This document shows positions 36,415-48,585 of a stretch of 64,000 nt of DNA, piece after piece (within the stretch, counting starts at the first letter, position 1; each line of letters begins with the position of its first letter). The position numbers and the translations under genes were made by a program. Under the pieces are notes generated by a model that saw nothing but the letters and a program-made list of their open reading frames with translations, searched no databases and was not told the origin of the DNA. The stretch is from the NCBI GenBank assembly GCA_003184365.1, contig NKYR01000029.1, positions 124,001 to 188,000 on the forward strand, written 5' to 3'. This DNA comes from Evernia prunastri. Lineage: Eukaryota > Ascomycota > Lecanoromycetes > Lecanorales > Parmeliaceae.

Positions 36415-38134
36415 TTAGGCCTTGACAATCCAGCCTGAATGCACAAAGAAATCGAAAATCTTTACGCATTTCGAAGAATCAATCTGCTTTCACAGTGTCG
36501 TCAGTCTTGCAGATGTTTTGAGCCAAAGCCATAATAATTTGCTTAGATTGGACGTACCTTACAGAGCTCCCTAACTGTCTTTCTCTTGAGCGCACCCCCG
36601 TTCTTCATAGCTTCCCGCAACACTGTTTCTTTGATGACTAAATATGGCTTTGGCATCAATCGCACGACGGAACATAGCTCCACTTCTTCTTTAGTTAACA
36701 AATGCAGGTCCGTCGCATTTTCGCTAGTCAATTTCAAAGGGGCTGTGCCATTCAATGGCGGTACAGAGTAGCGATTTTTCTTTTCATGTTGTGGAAAAGG
36801 AATGTTGGCAGTATTAGAGGTACCATTCGTGAGGGGCCCTTTGGGATGAGTGCCACTTGTTGTAGCTGCTGTCGATGGAGGCGGCACAGGCGTTGGAGCT
36901 ATAGGCTTCAGGCGCTCGGGTAGTTCTGGTGCTGTAAGTTCAAGGGTTACAGCAGCCTTAACACTTGATTCTTTTTCACTCTTCTTCTCCGGACGCACCC
37001 CTGCTTGGCGATCGAGCGCTCCTGTAGGAGCTGGGCGTGCAGCACGCGCCTGCTTCTCCTGCTCATACTTTTCACCCGTTTTGAGATCGCCGATGCGCAT
37101 TTGACGCCAGTCCTGCAGCTGGGCGATGGCTTGACGAAGATTGTGTTCGAAATCGAGGTGCGATGTGAAAGCCTCGAAGTCGGCGTGATTCATCATCCGC
37201 GCGAAAGGCTTGGCCTTGTTGGCAAGCGCTATTTCTTCCTTTGTCTTCTTTTTGTCAAGCGCGACGCTCTTCTTGTATTCCAACAAGTTGTGCTCAAATA
37301 TTACCTTTTTCCGGTCGGCTCGTGAAGTTAGACGTGCATTGTATATGTCCATCACTACCATTTTCAGTTCCATTTCTGGCTCTACTTCGCCGGTCCGTGG
37401 GTTCAGGCCGTTCCCGGGATCAAACTGCATATGCTGGACTGCTTCTTCGGCTTCGTTGGCAAACTCGGTTTCGAACTCGAGGCGGCCAGGCATGTATCCG
37501 GCGACTTCGTGGCATGCGGGAACGCTTGCAGTAGGTTTCTGTTTAGGGGTCGCTGGTGGGGCTGACTTGGCTTCCTCTCTCCGTTCTTCTATCCGCCGCT
37601 TCTTGCGTGCTTGGAAAATCTCCCGCGGCACTTCCTCTGATAAACGCTTATCACCAGGATCCGCATTCTCTGGCAAAGGGAAATTTGAACTGTCAACATA
37701 AGTCTTCACATAGTGGTCGCGGACTTCGTCCTTTGTCCGATAGCCCCCTATGTGGTCGGCGATATCGGCCCAGGAACCAAGTCCGTATACCTCTGCTCCT
37801 TCCAAGAGGCAAAGCTCCTCGTCGGCGCCCCAGTCTTTGTCGTAGATTGGAATGGAATGTTGTTCGATGACCAGGAATTCATGAGTCGCAGGGTCATGGT
37901 CGCGTGACTTCGATCCATCCTTGAAGCATTGCACACATAGATCGTAGTCGGTGCAAACGTGGCAGCGTATACGTACCTATGATAACGTTAATACTGTGGT
38001 GCTCTATCTAAGGCGCAAAGAAGAGAAGAGGGAAAGCCTACAGTGGCAGTAATGTCGGCCGAGCATATATCACAAATGTATTTGAGTCCGCCCTCGGTTC
38101 CACGTGATATGGTCTTCTTTCTAATCACCCCCAT
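36415..38134 (-). CDS. ADA2: SAGA/ADA complex adaptor ADA2
   Basis: ADA2 activates the Gcn5 acetyltransferase in SAGA/ADA. Exons (minus): 38134-38042, 37976-36558, 36483-36415 (526 aa). The N-terminal ZZ zinc finger is seen only after splicing (C21, C24, C36, C39, C45, C48). A SANT domain follows (WGADEELCLLEGAEVYGLGS, about 78-123), then an ADA-box region (EFETEFANEAE). The C-terminal SWIRM domain is finished by the last exon (IFDFFVHSGWIVKA). Without the last intron the ORF would end ...CKVRPI and lack the final helix. Splice sites are canonical. Confidence 0.95.
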
Positions 38135-38945
38135 TGCGCAGTTCGGAAGTCACTCTTGCTTTGATATTAGAGCGGCGGTGTCGCGCGCGTCGGCCTTCCT
38201 TACACCATGTCCGACTTTGACTCTCGAGTATTTCAAATTGGTTATCTGGATATGACGACAATCCGCTGAGAGTGTTTGACACCGGGAGGTCCTTTTCTTG
38301 ATACTGGCATTGGCACTCTTGGTTCAGGAATCCGTACCGCTTCCGCTGTGACTCTTGCTGGCAGCTGGTGAGCGGCCGATTGACGAGCTCTATGCTTGTT
38401 TGTGAGTCTGCAGATAGGGATGAATATTGTCGAATTGATTCTTGAGCAAGAGCAATTTCGGATCTTTGCCGAGGATACTGTGAAGAGATCGCGATCGTCA
38501 TGCATAAGAGTTTCAAGAGTGAGCTTGAAGGGCCCTGATAACGGCATGAGCCGCCACTAAGGATGTTACTCAACCTCAGCCAATGTAAAGTCTAGCGCAT
38601 GTAATAATACGCTTAGTGTAGCTAGTTGTACAAGCCATAGGTAAGGTAGCTGGACAAACGTTACTGTAAGCGATCTTCTACCGTGTTGAACAACAACCCT
38701 GCAACAATACATACTCACCATGGCCTAAAGCAGGGTCGAATGCCTTCATCGTTGATCCTTTGTACCCTCTTTAGCTGTCTTGCTCATTTTGTAACTGCGC
38801 ATCGCTTCTCTATAAAACGGGTCGTGACGGCCTTTCTTCTCAACTAGCAACAACACGACCCTTCGTCACACTACCGGACTACGTACCGCCATTAAATCAA
38901 ACCCTCCTACTCCAGCCCGCACCAGAAAGTCGACAACTCAACAAC
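38135..38945. other. Divergent promoter region ADA2 / SCH9
   Basis: About 810 bp between divergent starts. It has one GGTAAGGTA motif near 38641, a TATAAA near 38812 and a pyrimidine-rich SCH9 leader. The long minus-strand ORF here is not protein-like. Confidence 0.5.
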
Positions 38946-41120
38946 ATGTCTTGGAACTTAACTAAGAGTGAGATTGTGTCGCTCTGTCCTGTCAGCCGAA
39001 ACTGACTTCCTTCAGAATTCAAAGAGACCCATCTGGGTCCTCTGAAGAACTCGCTTGGCCGTTCGACCTCTACTTCGACAATCAAAGCCGACTCAGTTGA
39101 GCCCATGGAGGAAAAGCTTAGAACTAGCAGCAGCAATGATATTGGTAAAAGCTACGACCCAGTAGGCTTTACCTGCGCTTACTGTTTGTAGCTGCATCTG
39201 AAGCTATGATTTCACCACCTCAAGCGCCACTGAAACCTGGTATCCTTGTTGTAACTCTTCATGAAGGCAAGGACTTCTCACTTCCACCTCATTACCAGCA
39301 ACAGTACAATCCACAGTACCAAAATTCGGCACCAAATGGTTTCTCTGTTGCTGGGTCCATGCGTGGTGACCCTTCCATGCCGCGTACTCCTGGCGGTATA
39401 GCTGGATCCTACGCTCAGAATGCTCGTCCTACCTCCGGTGGAGGAATTAATGCCGCCCCTACCATTCACGGTCGCTACTCCTCACGGTACCTTCCATACG
39501 CTCTCCTCGATTTTGACAAGGTTCAAGTATTTGTGGATGCTGTATCTGGAAGCCCCCAGAACCCTTACTGGCCTGGAGAGAATACCTCATATAAATTTGA
39601 TGTCTCCCGTGCTACGGAACTGACCGCGCAAATATACCTCCGAAACCCTAACGCAAGACCAGGCGCAGGGAGGAGCGAAGACATTTTCCTGGGCATAGTC
39701 CGTGTTAACCCACGATTCGAGGAGGTCAAGCAATATGTAGAGGATCCTAAAGCTAGTAAGAAAGATCGGGAGAGGGGCATGGCTGCCTTCACCCAGCAGG
39801 AGCGACAAATGGGACAAGTAGGTAATGAATGGCTGGATGTTGCTTTCGGGACGGGGTCGCTTAAGATTGGTGTTGTTTTCGTTGAAAATCGGCATAGAAC
39901 CTTGACTATTGAAGACTTTGAGCTCTTGAAGGTCGTGGGAAAGGGCAGCTTCGGCAAAGTGATGCAAGTCCGGTACGTGCATGAAAGACTCAAACAAAGT
40001 GAGCTAGGAGGAATATCTGCTAATATGAGGTAGGAAAAACGATACCCATCGGATCTATGCTCTCAAAACGATCCGCAAAGCACACATCATCTCTAGATCT
40101 GAGGTTGCGCATACGCTTGCTGAGCGCTCAGTCTTGGCCCAGATCAATAACCCTTTCATTGTTCCCCTCAAGTTTTCCTTCCAATCCCCGGAAAAGCTCT
40201 ACCTTGTGTTGGCCTTCGTCAATGGTGGAGAGCTTTTCCATCACCTACAGCGCGAGCAGCGGTTTGATGTTAATCGAGCAAGGTTCTATACCGCTGAACT
40301 GCTTTGCGCCTTGGAATGTCTACACGGTTTCAACGTTGTCTATCGGGATCTCAAACCAGAAAATATCCTCCTCGACTATTCTGGACACATCGCTTTATGC
40401 GATTTCGGACTTTGCAAGATGGACATGAAGGACGAGGATCGAACAAACAGTAGGCTACGGTGTTCATATACTCCCAAGAACAAATTTCTAACGTCCGTGA
40501 CAGCTTTCTGCGGCACGCCCGAGTACCTTGCGCCAGAACTACTCCTCGGCCAAGGTTACGACAAATCAGTGGATTGGTGGACCTTGGGTGTGCTTCTCTA
40601 CGAAATGTTGACAGGCCTACCACCATACTACAATGAGAACACCAATGAGATGTATCGGAAGATACTATCGGAACCTCTTCACTTCCCTGGACCAGAGATT
40701 GTACCGCTGCCGGCCAAGGATCTCTTGATACAGCTTCTCGATAGGAGACCAGAGCATAGGCTTGGGGCCAAGGGCCCGTCCGAGATCAAAGCTCACCCAT
40801 TTTTCAATGCTATCGACTGGAGAAAACTGTTACAGCGAAGATATGATCCTACCTTCAAGCCCAACGTGGTAGGTGGCCCATTGCTTTTGTTCCTCTTAAC
40901 AACAAAGAACTAATGAGAGTAGACCGATGCGCTTGACACTGCGAACTTTGACCGAGAATTTACCCAAGAGGCGCCCACCGACTCTTACGTGGAGGGACCG
41001 ATACTTTCGCAAACCATGCAACAGCAATTTTCAGGCTGGTCCTACAATCGTCCTGTCGCTGGTCTAGGAGATGCTGGTGGCAGTGTGAAGGATCCATCGT
41101 TTGGAAGCGTTACCGGCTGA
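38946..41120 (+). CDS. SCH9: AGC-family protein kinase SCH9
   Basis: Sch9 is the fungal S6K-like kinase downstream of TORC1, linking nutrients to growth and stress resistance. Six exons: 38946-38967, 39016-39144, 39192-39972, 40034-40449, 40504-40868, 40923-41120 (636 aa). Visible features: a C2-type domain (about 65-265), glycine loop GKGSFGKV (about 301-308), YRDLKPEN, DFGLCKM, activation loop T-FCGTPEYLAPE, a turn-motif region (FTQEAPTDS) and hydrophobic motif FSGWSY near the C-terminus. Intron 4 (40450-40503, 54 nt) splits the codon of the activation-loop Thr (about T450). It is stop-free and a multiple of three. Confidence 0.95.
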
Positions 41121-41961
41121 GAGGCTGTATGTAGAAAGGGAAAAGGACGAGAGATGATGATGATGAAAGCATCTGATCAGGCGTAGAAAAGAGCGTATCC
41201 TTTCAGAAGCTGGGCTTACTTGATAAAGGGTCATGTGACAGGCAGGTCGAGACCTACACACACGCAGAATTTCAAACTGTACATGCCAAGTTCATGCATG
41301 CCTGAGGATGGCACCAGGGTACGGAAACAAAAGACCAACTGTGTAGAAGACCATTGGGTAGAGGCGTAGCATGCTAAATGAGCATACCGTAGTGTGTAGC
41401 TAGCTGGAAATCTGATTGAATTAAGGATACCAACTCGTACCTAAGTAGGAGCTCCACAATGAAATAGGTAATGGCTATATTACAGAAATGTACCAAAACA
41501 GTTCGGCCTACCAATCTTTTTCAGGCGGTCTGTTAGGTTACTATTGTTGAGAACGTGCAAGCCAATATCCGCGTCGGTCTTTTATCTCATGGGGAGTATT
41601 TATTGTTCTTAATTTTGACTACTATTGAATATTGAATATTGAATTTTGAATATTAATATTTATTGGTGGCTGAGGAATTGATGCAAGCTTCCTTCTACTA
41701 CCTCACAAGGTGATAAGGTACTCCTCCGTAGGGTGGGGCACTTTCCTTCCCACACCTCATTTATCTATTTGTAGCTAAGTTATGTACCATCTTCAACAAC
41801 CACCAAAAAAAAACATCAACCCATCTCGATCATTCTCCACCGCTTCTTCACATTGATACTGCTTTGACCTCCCTTCGACCTCTTAATGCTTCCCAGTCCC
41901 CTTCCTCCCTAAAGATCATTCACATCATTACCTCAAGTTCACATCCACCGATACCGCGGCA
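41121..41961. other. SCH9 3' region and PGI1 promoter
   Basis: About 840 bp, including an AT-rich TTGAATATTGAAT block at about 41615-41665 and a CT-rich leader with an A run (about 41805-41812) before PGI1. No coding signal. Confidence 0.5.
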
Positions 41962-43724
41962 ATGTCTGGCTTCGCACAAGCCAGTGACCTCCAAGCATGG
42001 CAGCAACTCCAACAACATCATACCACACTGGGCCGTGACATTGTGTTGAAAGAGTTCTTCGAAAAGGACCCCAGCCGCTTTGAAAAGTTCTCTCGTACTT
42101 TCAAGAACACTGCCGACAAATCCGAGATCCTCTTCGACTTCTCCAAAAATTTCATCACTGAAGATACCCTCTCCCTACTCATCCAATTGGCCAAGGAAGC
42201 TGGCGTGGAAAAACTACGAGATGAAATGTTCGCAGGGGACAAAATCAACTTCACGGAGAAGAGAGCCGTATATCATGTTGCCCTGCGTAACGTAACCAAT
42301 CAACCTATGCGGGTCGACGGCAAGAGCGTCGTCGAGGATGTTAATGAGGTCTTGGAGCACATGAAGGTATTCTCCGAGCAGGTCAGAAGTGGGGAATGGA
42401 AAGGGTATACTGGAAAGAAGATCAAGACAATCATCAACATTGGCATTGGTGGGTCTGATCTGTGAGTCTGATCTGTAAAGCAGAGGTAGCCGAACAGGCT
42501 GACAGAAGCTGCAGTGGACCAGTCATGGTGACAGAAGCTTTGAAACCCTATGGTGACCCAAGTCTCAACTTGCATTTCGTCTCCAATATCGATGGCAGTC
42601 ACATGGCAGAGGCACTGCGTGCCTCCGACGCGGAAACGACCCTGTTCTTGGTTGCTTCGAAGACATTCACCACCGCTGAAACGGTCACCAACGCTACCAC
42701 AGCCAAGCACTGGTTCCTTGAAACAGCGAAAGAGAAATCTCACGTCGCAAAGCACTTCGTTGCCTTGTCCACGAATGTCGAGGAGGTGACCAATTTTGGA
42801 ATTGACAAGGAAAATATGTTTGGTTTCGAGAGCTGGGTGGGGGGCCGTTACAGTGTATGGAGTGCTATTGGTCTGAGCGTAGCACTATACATTGGCTTCG
42901 ACAACTTCCATGAGTTCTTGTCAGGCGCCCATGCAATGGACAAGCATTTCAAAGAGACCCCGCTTGAAGAAAACATTCCGGTGCTCGGTGGTCTTCTCAG
43001 CGTTTGGTATTCTGATTTCTTCGGAGCGCAAACACATCTAGTTTCGCCCTTCGATCAGTACATGAGCCGCTTCCCAGCTTACCTTCAGCAATTGTCAATG
43101 GAGTCGAACGGGAAGGCCATCACGAGGTCCGGTGATTATGTGAAGTATACCACTGGAGCCATCTTATTTGGCGAGCCTGCAACGAATGCCCAGCATTCTT
43201 TCTACCAGCTCTTGCACCAAGGGACCAAGCTTATTCCTACGGATTTCATCCTTGCCGCTGAGAGCCATAATCCCATTGAGCACAAGAAGCACCAGAAGTA
43301 GGCTTTCTGGGACTGCCTGACTTGGAATATGAGCTGACATGTCAACAGGATGCTGGCATCCAACTTCTTCGCCCAAGCTGAAGCGTTGATGGTTGGTAAG
43401 ACATCAGACGAAGTCAAAGCTGAAGGAGCCCCGGAGGAGCTCATTCCCCACAAGACGTTCCTTGGCAACCGACCTACGACATCGATCCTTGCCCAAAAGA
43501 TCACACCTGGCACGCTTGGAGCGCTGATAGCATACTACGAACATTTCACCTTCACCGAAGGAGCTGTGTGGAACATCAACAGCTTTGACCAATGGGGTGT
43601 AGAGCTGGGCAAATCTTTGGCGAAGAAAATCCAAGCGGAGCTTGATCAGAGTGGGGAGAACACAAACCACGATGCCAGTACGAGTGGGCTGATCAATGCG
43701 TTCAAGAAGAAGGCCGGTATCTAA
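41962..43724 (+). CDS. PGI1: Glucose-6-phosphate isomerase
   Basis: Interconverts glucose-6-phosphate and fructose-6-phosphate in glycolysis and gluconeogenesis (cytosol). Exons are 41962-42461, 42515-43297 and 43349-43724 (552 aa), the usual eukaryotic length. Signatures: INIGIGGSDLGPVMVTEAL across intron 1, SKTFTTAET, GGRYSVWSAIGLS, the ESHNPIEHKKHQK region across intron 2, and the C-terminal FDQWGVELGK. Both introns are short (53 and 51 nt) and canonical. Confidence 0.97.
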
Positions 43725-44424
43725 AATTTGCGTGCATGTCTGAACGAGAAACGACCAAAGAGAAATTAAGTAAACTGCGTAGCTGGCTCACGAACATAAA
43801 CAGTAGATACACTGCCATATTCACAGTTGCCATTGAATTTTGATGTTCAGCGACCGTTCCAGGGAGGCCTTGTTGTTGCTTTTGAATCTGTGTTTTCATC
43901 ACCGAGTTCGAGACAAAAGGGGTCAGAAAGGTTGCTTAAAACGTATGAATTCGTACCTTAGTACGGTGGATAAAGGTTGACACTCCAACAAAAAGATTGG
44001 CACAATCAAAAACTCGGAAATTCAGATGTCAAAATTCAAAATTTTGCTTCATTATTCTATGGGCAAGTAAAAGTTTTTTTTCATAAGTGGTACTTTTTAG
44101 AGGTACTACATTATTCTTCGGCGGGGCTCCTAGGTTATGTATAGATTTTCTAACAAATTTGTACTTCGAAATGACTTTGAAACGATTATGAAACTTTAGA
44201 TCAGTTTTATAGGACCCGGGGTCCTTATCCGGGGGTATCATCCGGGGATATCTTACCTCGTCCGACGTAGGTTTTCACTAGATATGTAGGGTTCCTTGGG
44301 TTGATCATCATCACGCCAAAAAGCATGCCTCCCCTGGGTATGTAGTATCAACACCTCAGCGCAACGTGCCCACGCTAATACATGTCTTTGCAATGAGCTG
44401 ATAGTAGTCCAGCTCGCCTTTGGT
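43725..44424. other. Intergenic, no gene seen
   Basis: About 700 bp. AT-rich sequence (43960-44210) is followed by a CCGGGG-rich self-complementary patch (about 44213-44250). One TACCTTAGTA-like motif lies near 43955. No coding signal. Confidence 0.45.
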
Positions 44425-45550
44425 ATGGGGCTCTTTGGTTCTCGCAGCATCTGGCTGGTCTACCTCAGTTTTCTTGATTGCTTCTCTTCTCTTGCACAAG
44501 CTGCCAGCCCGGACAAAGCTGAACAAAAGGCCAGCTATGCGTCTGGGGACGCAATACCTGTTAGCTGTCTAAACAGAACGGTGTAAGTATTCTATCATTC
44601 GGTTCAAGACTGGCACGATATCGTAAGGAAGGCAGAAACATGGAGACCAACTTGCTGACTACGGTTTCTCGTGCGTAGCGACACCGGGGAACATGTAAGC
44701 AAGCAGAGACTGGGGACATTCAAGCCTCGACTGGCCATGCCTCGTCAGAGGATTATCCGAGCACTGACTTTAGCAGATTACAGATGATCAAGGCCAACTC
44801 CAGTATATTCCTTTTATGACATGCAACGAGACTGGGCGACCTCTCGAGCTTTACTTTGGCGTTGAGAAAGGCATACCACTGTCTTGATCCACTTGCGCAC
44901 GTCTTTTACTGACCGTTTTAGACGTCAATTGTACCCTGGAATCCATTGATGATCCTCTCTTCCATCTCCTCGAATTCTACATTCACAACGATGCCCCTTT
45001 GACCTGCCGCATTCCCACACATCCCCTGACCTCTACCCAAATATCCTCGCCCGCAACTACTTCTTCCACTACAGACGACTTTATACCTCTTATCTTCGCT
45101 CTCTCTGGTGCTCTTCAGCTTTCACATCTACACATATCGCCAAAACTGAACGTCCTTTTACACACGAGCCCTGAGCTAGCGACCCAGGATGCAGATATAC
45201 TAGCTGCGACTGCATACTCTTCGCCTTCACTTTCCTCCGCATCTACAAGGATAGTGATTGGCGATCCGCTTGCCCTCCAACTTTCAGTGCATTGGTACTC
45301 TAGTCCAACTCTACCGCCCTCGACAACGGGAAAAGCTGGTCTCGGTGGTCATGTGCATCTGAGCACAGTGGTATATTGTTTTTTAAGCGCGGGTGTGGGC
45401 GTGGCGGCGAGCCTAGCATATTTCAGAGGAGTAGAGTTGCCGAGAAGGATCAAAAGGTACGGAAAGGACAGAATGGGAGGGGAGAGGGGTGGTGGCTACG
45501 CATTTCCTGGGACAGCAATAAACGGTTATGGGACAGGAAAGAGAGATTGA
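44425..45550 (+). CDS. Predicted type I membrane/ER protein of unknown function
   Basis: Exons are 44425-44582, 44679-44694, 44777-44870 and 44922-45550 (298 aa). The N-terminus is a likely signal peptide (IWLVYLSFLDCFSSLAQA). The luminal part has several Cys (VSCLNRTVDTGEH, MTCNETG, VNCTLES, LTCR) and N-glycosylation sequons (NRT, NET, NCT). One membrane span (about 45355-45435) precedes a short basic Gly-rich tail. Exon 2 is a 16-nt micro-exon. The third intron has no frame-compatible GT donor and appears to start with GC (G|GCATAC, or alternatively GCGTTG 12 nt upstream). I do not recognise a characterised homologue; an ER or cell-surface role is inference. Confidence 0.68.
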
Positions 45551-46544
45551 TTGCCGATAGACAATGAGGCCGCCGTTCCATGGGCTTTTGTGAGTGTATA
45601 CCCCTGCCCGTTCCTCGAATTGGAAGCTATGTCCCAAAGGATTCAGTATATTCCGTCTATTCTTCCATTCTTGTGCTCGCTTTGTGCGACTCCGGTAGTG
45701 CATTGTACGTGATGAAGCCCTCACCTAAGCCATCAGGGCCATCTCATATCCTTGCGGCGTGTACGATTGAGGTAGTGTCCATGGTACGCCTGTATTTGAC
45801 ACAGGAAATTGAATTGGCTGGAATCTTGCAAATCCAGAAATCGGTTGTTTGCAGACATCCTATTTCAACGAAGGATTGCTATCGCGTTCTAGTGAGCCTT
45901 ACACTCTTCAGGCCGTCTTTTCTTCGAAACTTTATGTCACCTTTTGTCTCCAGTCGAAGCACAATTAAACCGAGAGAATAGCAAACGGTACTACAGAGCA
46001 CTAACGAACCCTTGTGCTTCTCACGCAAGGTTGCATCTTCGACAACGAGCACCCTACTGAAAGTCCTCGCTGCCTGATATCGTCAACAACAGCCCAAGGA
46101 AGCTAGATCATCTAGAATTAACTTTTTCATCGATTTTTTGAATCTCATAATATTCATCAGAGACTTTGCTTCTTTTGCATGTCTGCGTACCACCTTATCC
46201 TGGAACTTTCGAGATCCCCAAGAGCTTTTAGTGGTGTCTCAGGGCCTCGATTTTTCTCTCAGCAAGTCAGACCCACTAGACTTACTGGTCAAACTATAGC
46301 CGTCTCAGTTCACTGAATTTGGGGTCTTTCACAAATCTCACTTCTGTTTCTACGCCCAAAGGCGATTGAGGTAGATCTGCTGTCAATCCTCGAGGCTCTC
46401 GAGGCTTATTTGAGCCCAGTGAAGTTATCATAACGCTCAATACCTTGATTACCTTGATAGGTATGTCCACACTGCATTGGCTGTATCTCGAGATCTGTAC
46501 ATGCCTAAGGTAGGCCAAGTGATTAGGGCTTGACTCACTTTTTC
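45551..46544. other. Intergenic, no gene seen
   Basis: About 1 kb with no family-like frame. It is the 3' region of the membrane-protein gene and the promoter of the next gene. Confidence 0.45.
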
Positions 46545-47945
46545 ATGCCAACGGAAATGGAAGCGATGAACGATCGTCTCAAGCAATTGGAAGACATAGA
46601 GAACCGTCTCTACCTCAAAATAGAGGCTACCAACCAAAGACGTGCTGAGGAGGACGAGCAATTGCAGTTCAGGCGACAGGAAGAAGATCGTGACTTTCTC
46701 GAGACACTGAGGGAACGAGATCAAGAAGAGGACGTAAGTAAACTGCATTCTCAAACTCGACGGTTCACTATTGAATGGATGCTCAGGAGCTCCGTCGAAG
46801 ACGGAGAACCATCTCTCGGTCCTCCTTCAGTCATCGTTCTGAAAACTCTTGTTATAGTGAAAGCCAAGATCTTACAGGTACCGACAATGGACCGGTCACA
46901 AGAAGCAAAATGAAGCTCAATCCCTCAGGTAGTAAGACTCTTCCCGGCTCTAGTTCGGGGAGAAAGGACTACTATCCGCCTAATGCTCGCGATGGCGAGG
47001 GAAGGGACCTCTTCACACGGCCTTCCGATGGGATGTTGGTCTATCTGCAATGTTGTTGTACCCGGATGTGGAAGAACCAATTTTCCCAACGCTAATGCGC
47101 TTCGCAATCATGTCAGTTCACCGTTAGGACTGCATAAAATCAAGGGTCTAATTACTAGCAATGCTCAAGCAATCGAAGTGTGTGGGCAGGAGGAGCTTCG
47201 AACCAACGCAAGAGGCCAGTCTATTGGGCTTGCACTCTTTGGCAACGTGACACGTGCAGGTGTCCTACTGTCATCTCCAGCGGGCTCGGACACATATCAC
47301 CTTCCGAATAAGACACGCTCTTGGTCAATGTTCGACAAAGAGGCTAGATCTAGTGCAACGCTCGGCAAGACGCTGGGACCATTCGAGGCGCAAGATCTTG
47401 GTAAAGTGTACGGGACGAAGTCTTTACACCATGACAGTCAGATAGAACAGAGGACCAGGGCGGAAGCAGCTACGGAGCTTTTCAATGGATATATGAGCTT
47501 CGACTCTGAGGACAGCAACGAAATTCCTTCCAATAGGATTGATCAACACAAAGCTGCAAACGGGCTTACGAAATCCTCAGCTCCTTTACAAGGTGGTGCA
47601 ACGTCCCGTAGAAAACGTGCAGAGATAGCTGGAGATGACTCTCGGTCGGTCGTTCTGACGGTCGATGACCAAGCTATCAAGAATGAATGTAGTGCGAGTC
47701 CTCCACTATTTCTAGAACAGTCAAAACATCGCTCAGGTCCCAAAGTTCGCGTCCTTGCTTCTGAAGCCGAGCATTTCTCGAGGGTTGGGACCGAGACCAA
47801 GCACCTGAAGTCAAACTCGAGGGACGCGTCTACATATCGCAACACGCAAGAGAGCCTTCTCAGCCTCGCTCGTCACGCTTCCTGGTATCAGCAAGCGCCT
47901 TCGCCTTACGGATGGGGACTCGAAACGCTTGGCGTATTCATGTAG
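46545..47945 (+). CDS. Fungal protein with N-terminal coiled coil and C2H2-like finger
   Basis: Proposed exons are 46545-46733, 46787-46928 and 47005-47945 (423 aa). Exon 1 encodes a charged coiled coil (MNDRLKQLEDIENRLYLKIE). Exon 2 is Arg/Ser-rich. Exon 3 begins with a zinc-finger-like block, CNVVVPGCGRTNFPNANALR followed by NH and later LGLH, with spacing C-x6-C-x13-H-x7-H. The rest is low complexity. The frame change between exons 2 and 3 requires an intron; the one proposed (GTAGTA donor, CTAAT branch) is plausible but weak. The block resembles fungal C2H2-like nuclear proteins; function unknown. The first ATG used is the first in frame. Confidence 0.55.
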
Positions 47946-48585
47946 TAGAGTGATAATGGGACGAAAGTAACGGGCTGGATATGGCAAAACGGTCACATGC
48001 AAATTTCGATCACGGAAAAAACCGCAATTTTTGTACCCCTTGTCTACGGCATTTGTTCCAAATGAACCGCGGATGCACTTGGTCTCACTTATCTCACTTT
48101 CGGACATACTACTCGCTCCACGATTCAGGCCTATACGCTGCTTTTGGGACCCATATCACGCTCTGCTGGTGATCCTTGGCATTCCACGCTTCCTCGTGGA
48201 GGAGGTATCATATGTTTGCCGCTGGCACACGCAAAGGTGGGTACCCCAACGGAAACGCGCGCCGATCTATACGATATTTGCTTACGGTACTAGGTGGGGA
48301 TTCGGTATTGGCAGCTGCAAGGTCTTTGTCCCTCTAGGGGGGAGCATGAGGCGACGTTGGTAGGTAAAATCTGACTCGTGCGCCGTCATACTGGCGAGCA
48401 TTCGACAATGGAGAGTGCAGAGTCTGCTTCAACAAAAGTCCTTTCAACACGTGCAAGTGCCAGTTCATATAGGTGATCACTGAACATTGACTGCGACCTA
48501 ACATCACTTGGTGAAAGGCTCTGATACCTAGTAGATGCTCAGGCCTAGTGCCTATAGTCTTGAGACCTCTCTTATCAAATTTAGA
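47946..48585. other. Convergent intergenic region
   Basis: About 640 bp between convergent genes. ORFs present are not protein-like. Nothing else was seen. Confidence 0.5.

Noticed and set aside
38121..38573. 150-codon minus-strand ORF upstream of ADA2
   Set aside because: It overlaps the ADA2 first exon in another frame and has no protein-like character; the ADA2 start at 38134 with its zinc finger explains the region.
44205..44260. CCGGGG-rich palindromic patch as a terminator or mobile-element end
   Set aside because: The self-complementarity is short and imperfect and has no flanking duplication; a similar GC patch at 28640-28700 is not clearly homologous by eye.
48031..48363. 110-codon + strand ORF between the C2H2-like gene and RKM5
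   Set aside because: Unusual composition with scattered Trp/Arg, no homology recalled, and it sits in a convergent intergenic region.
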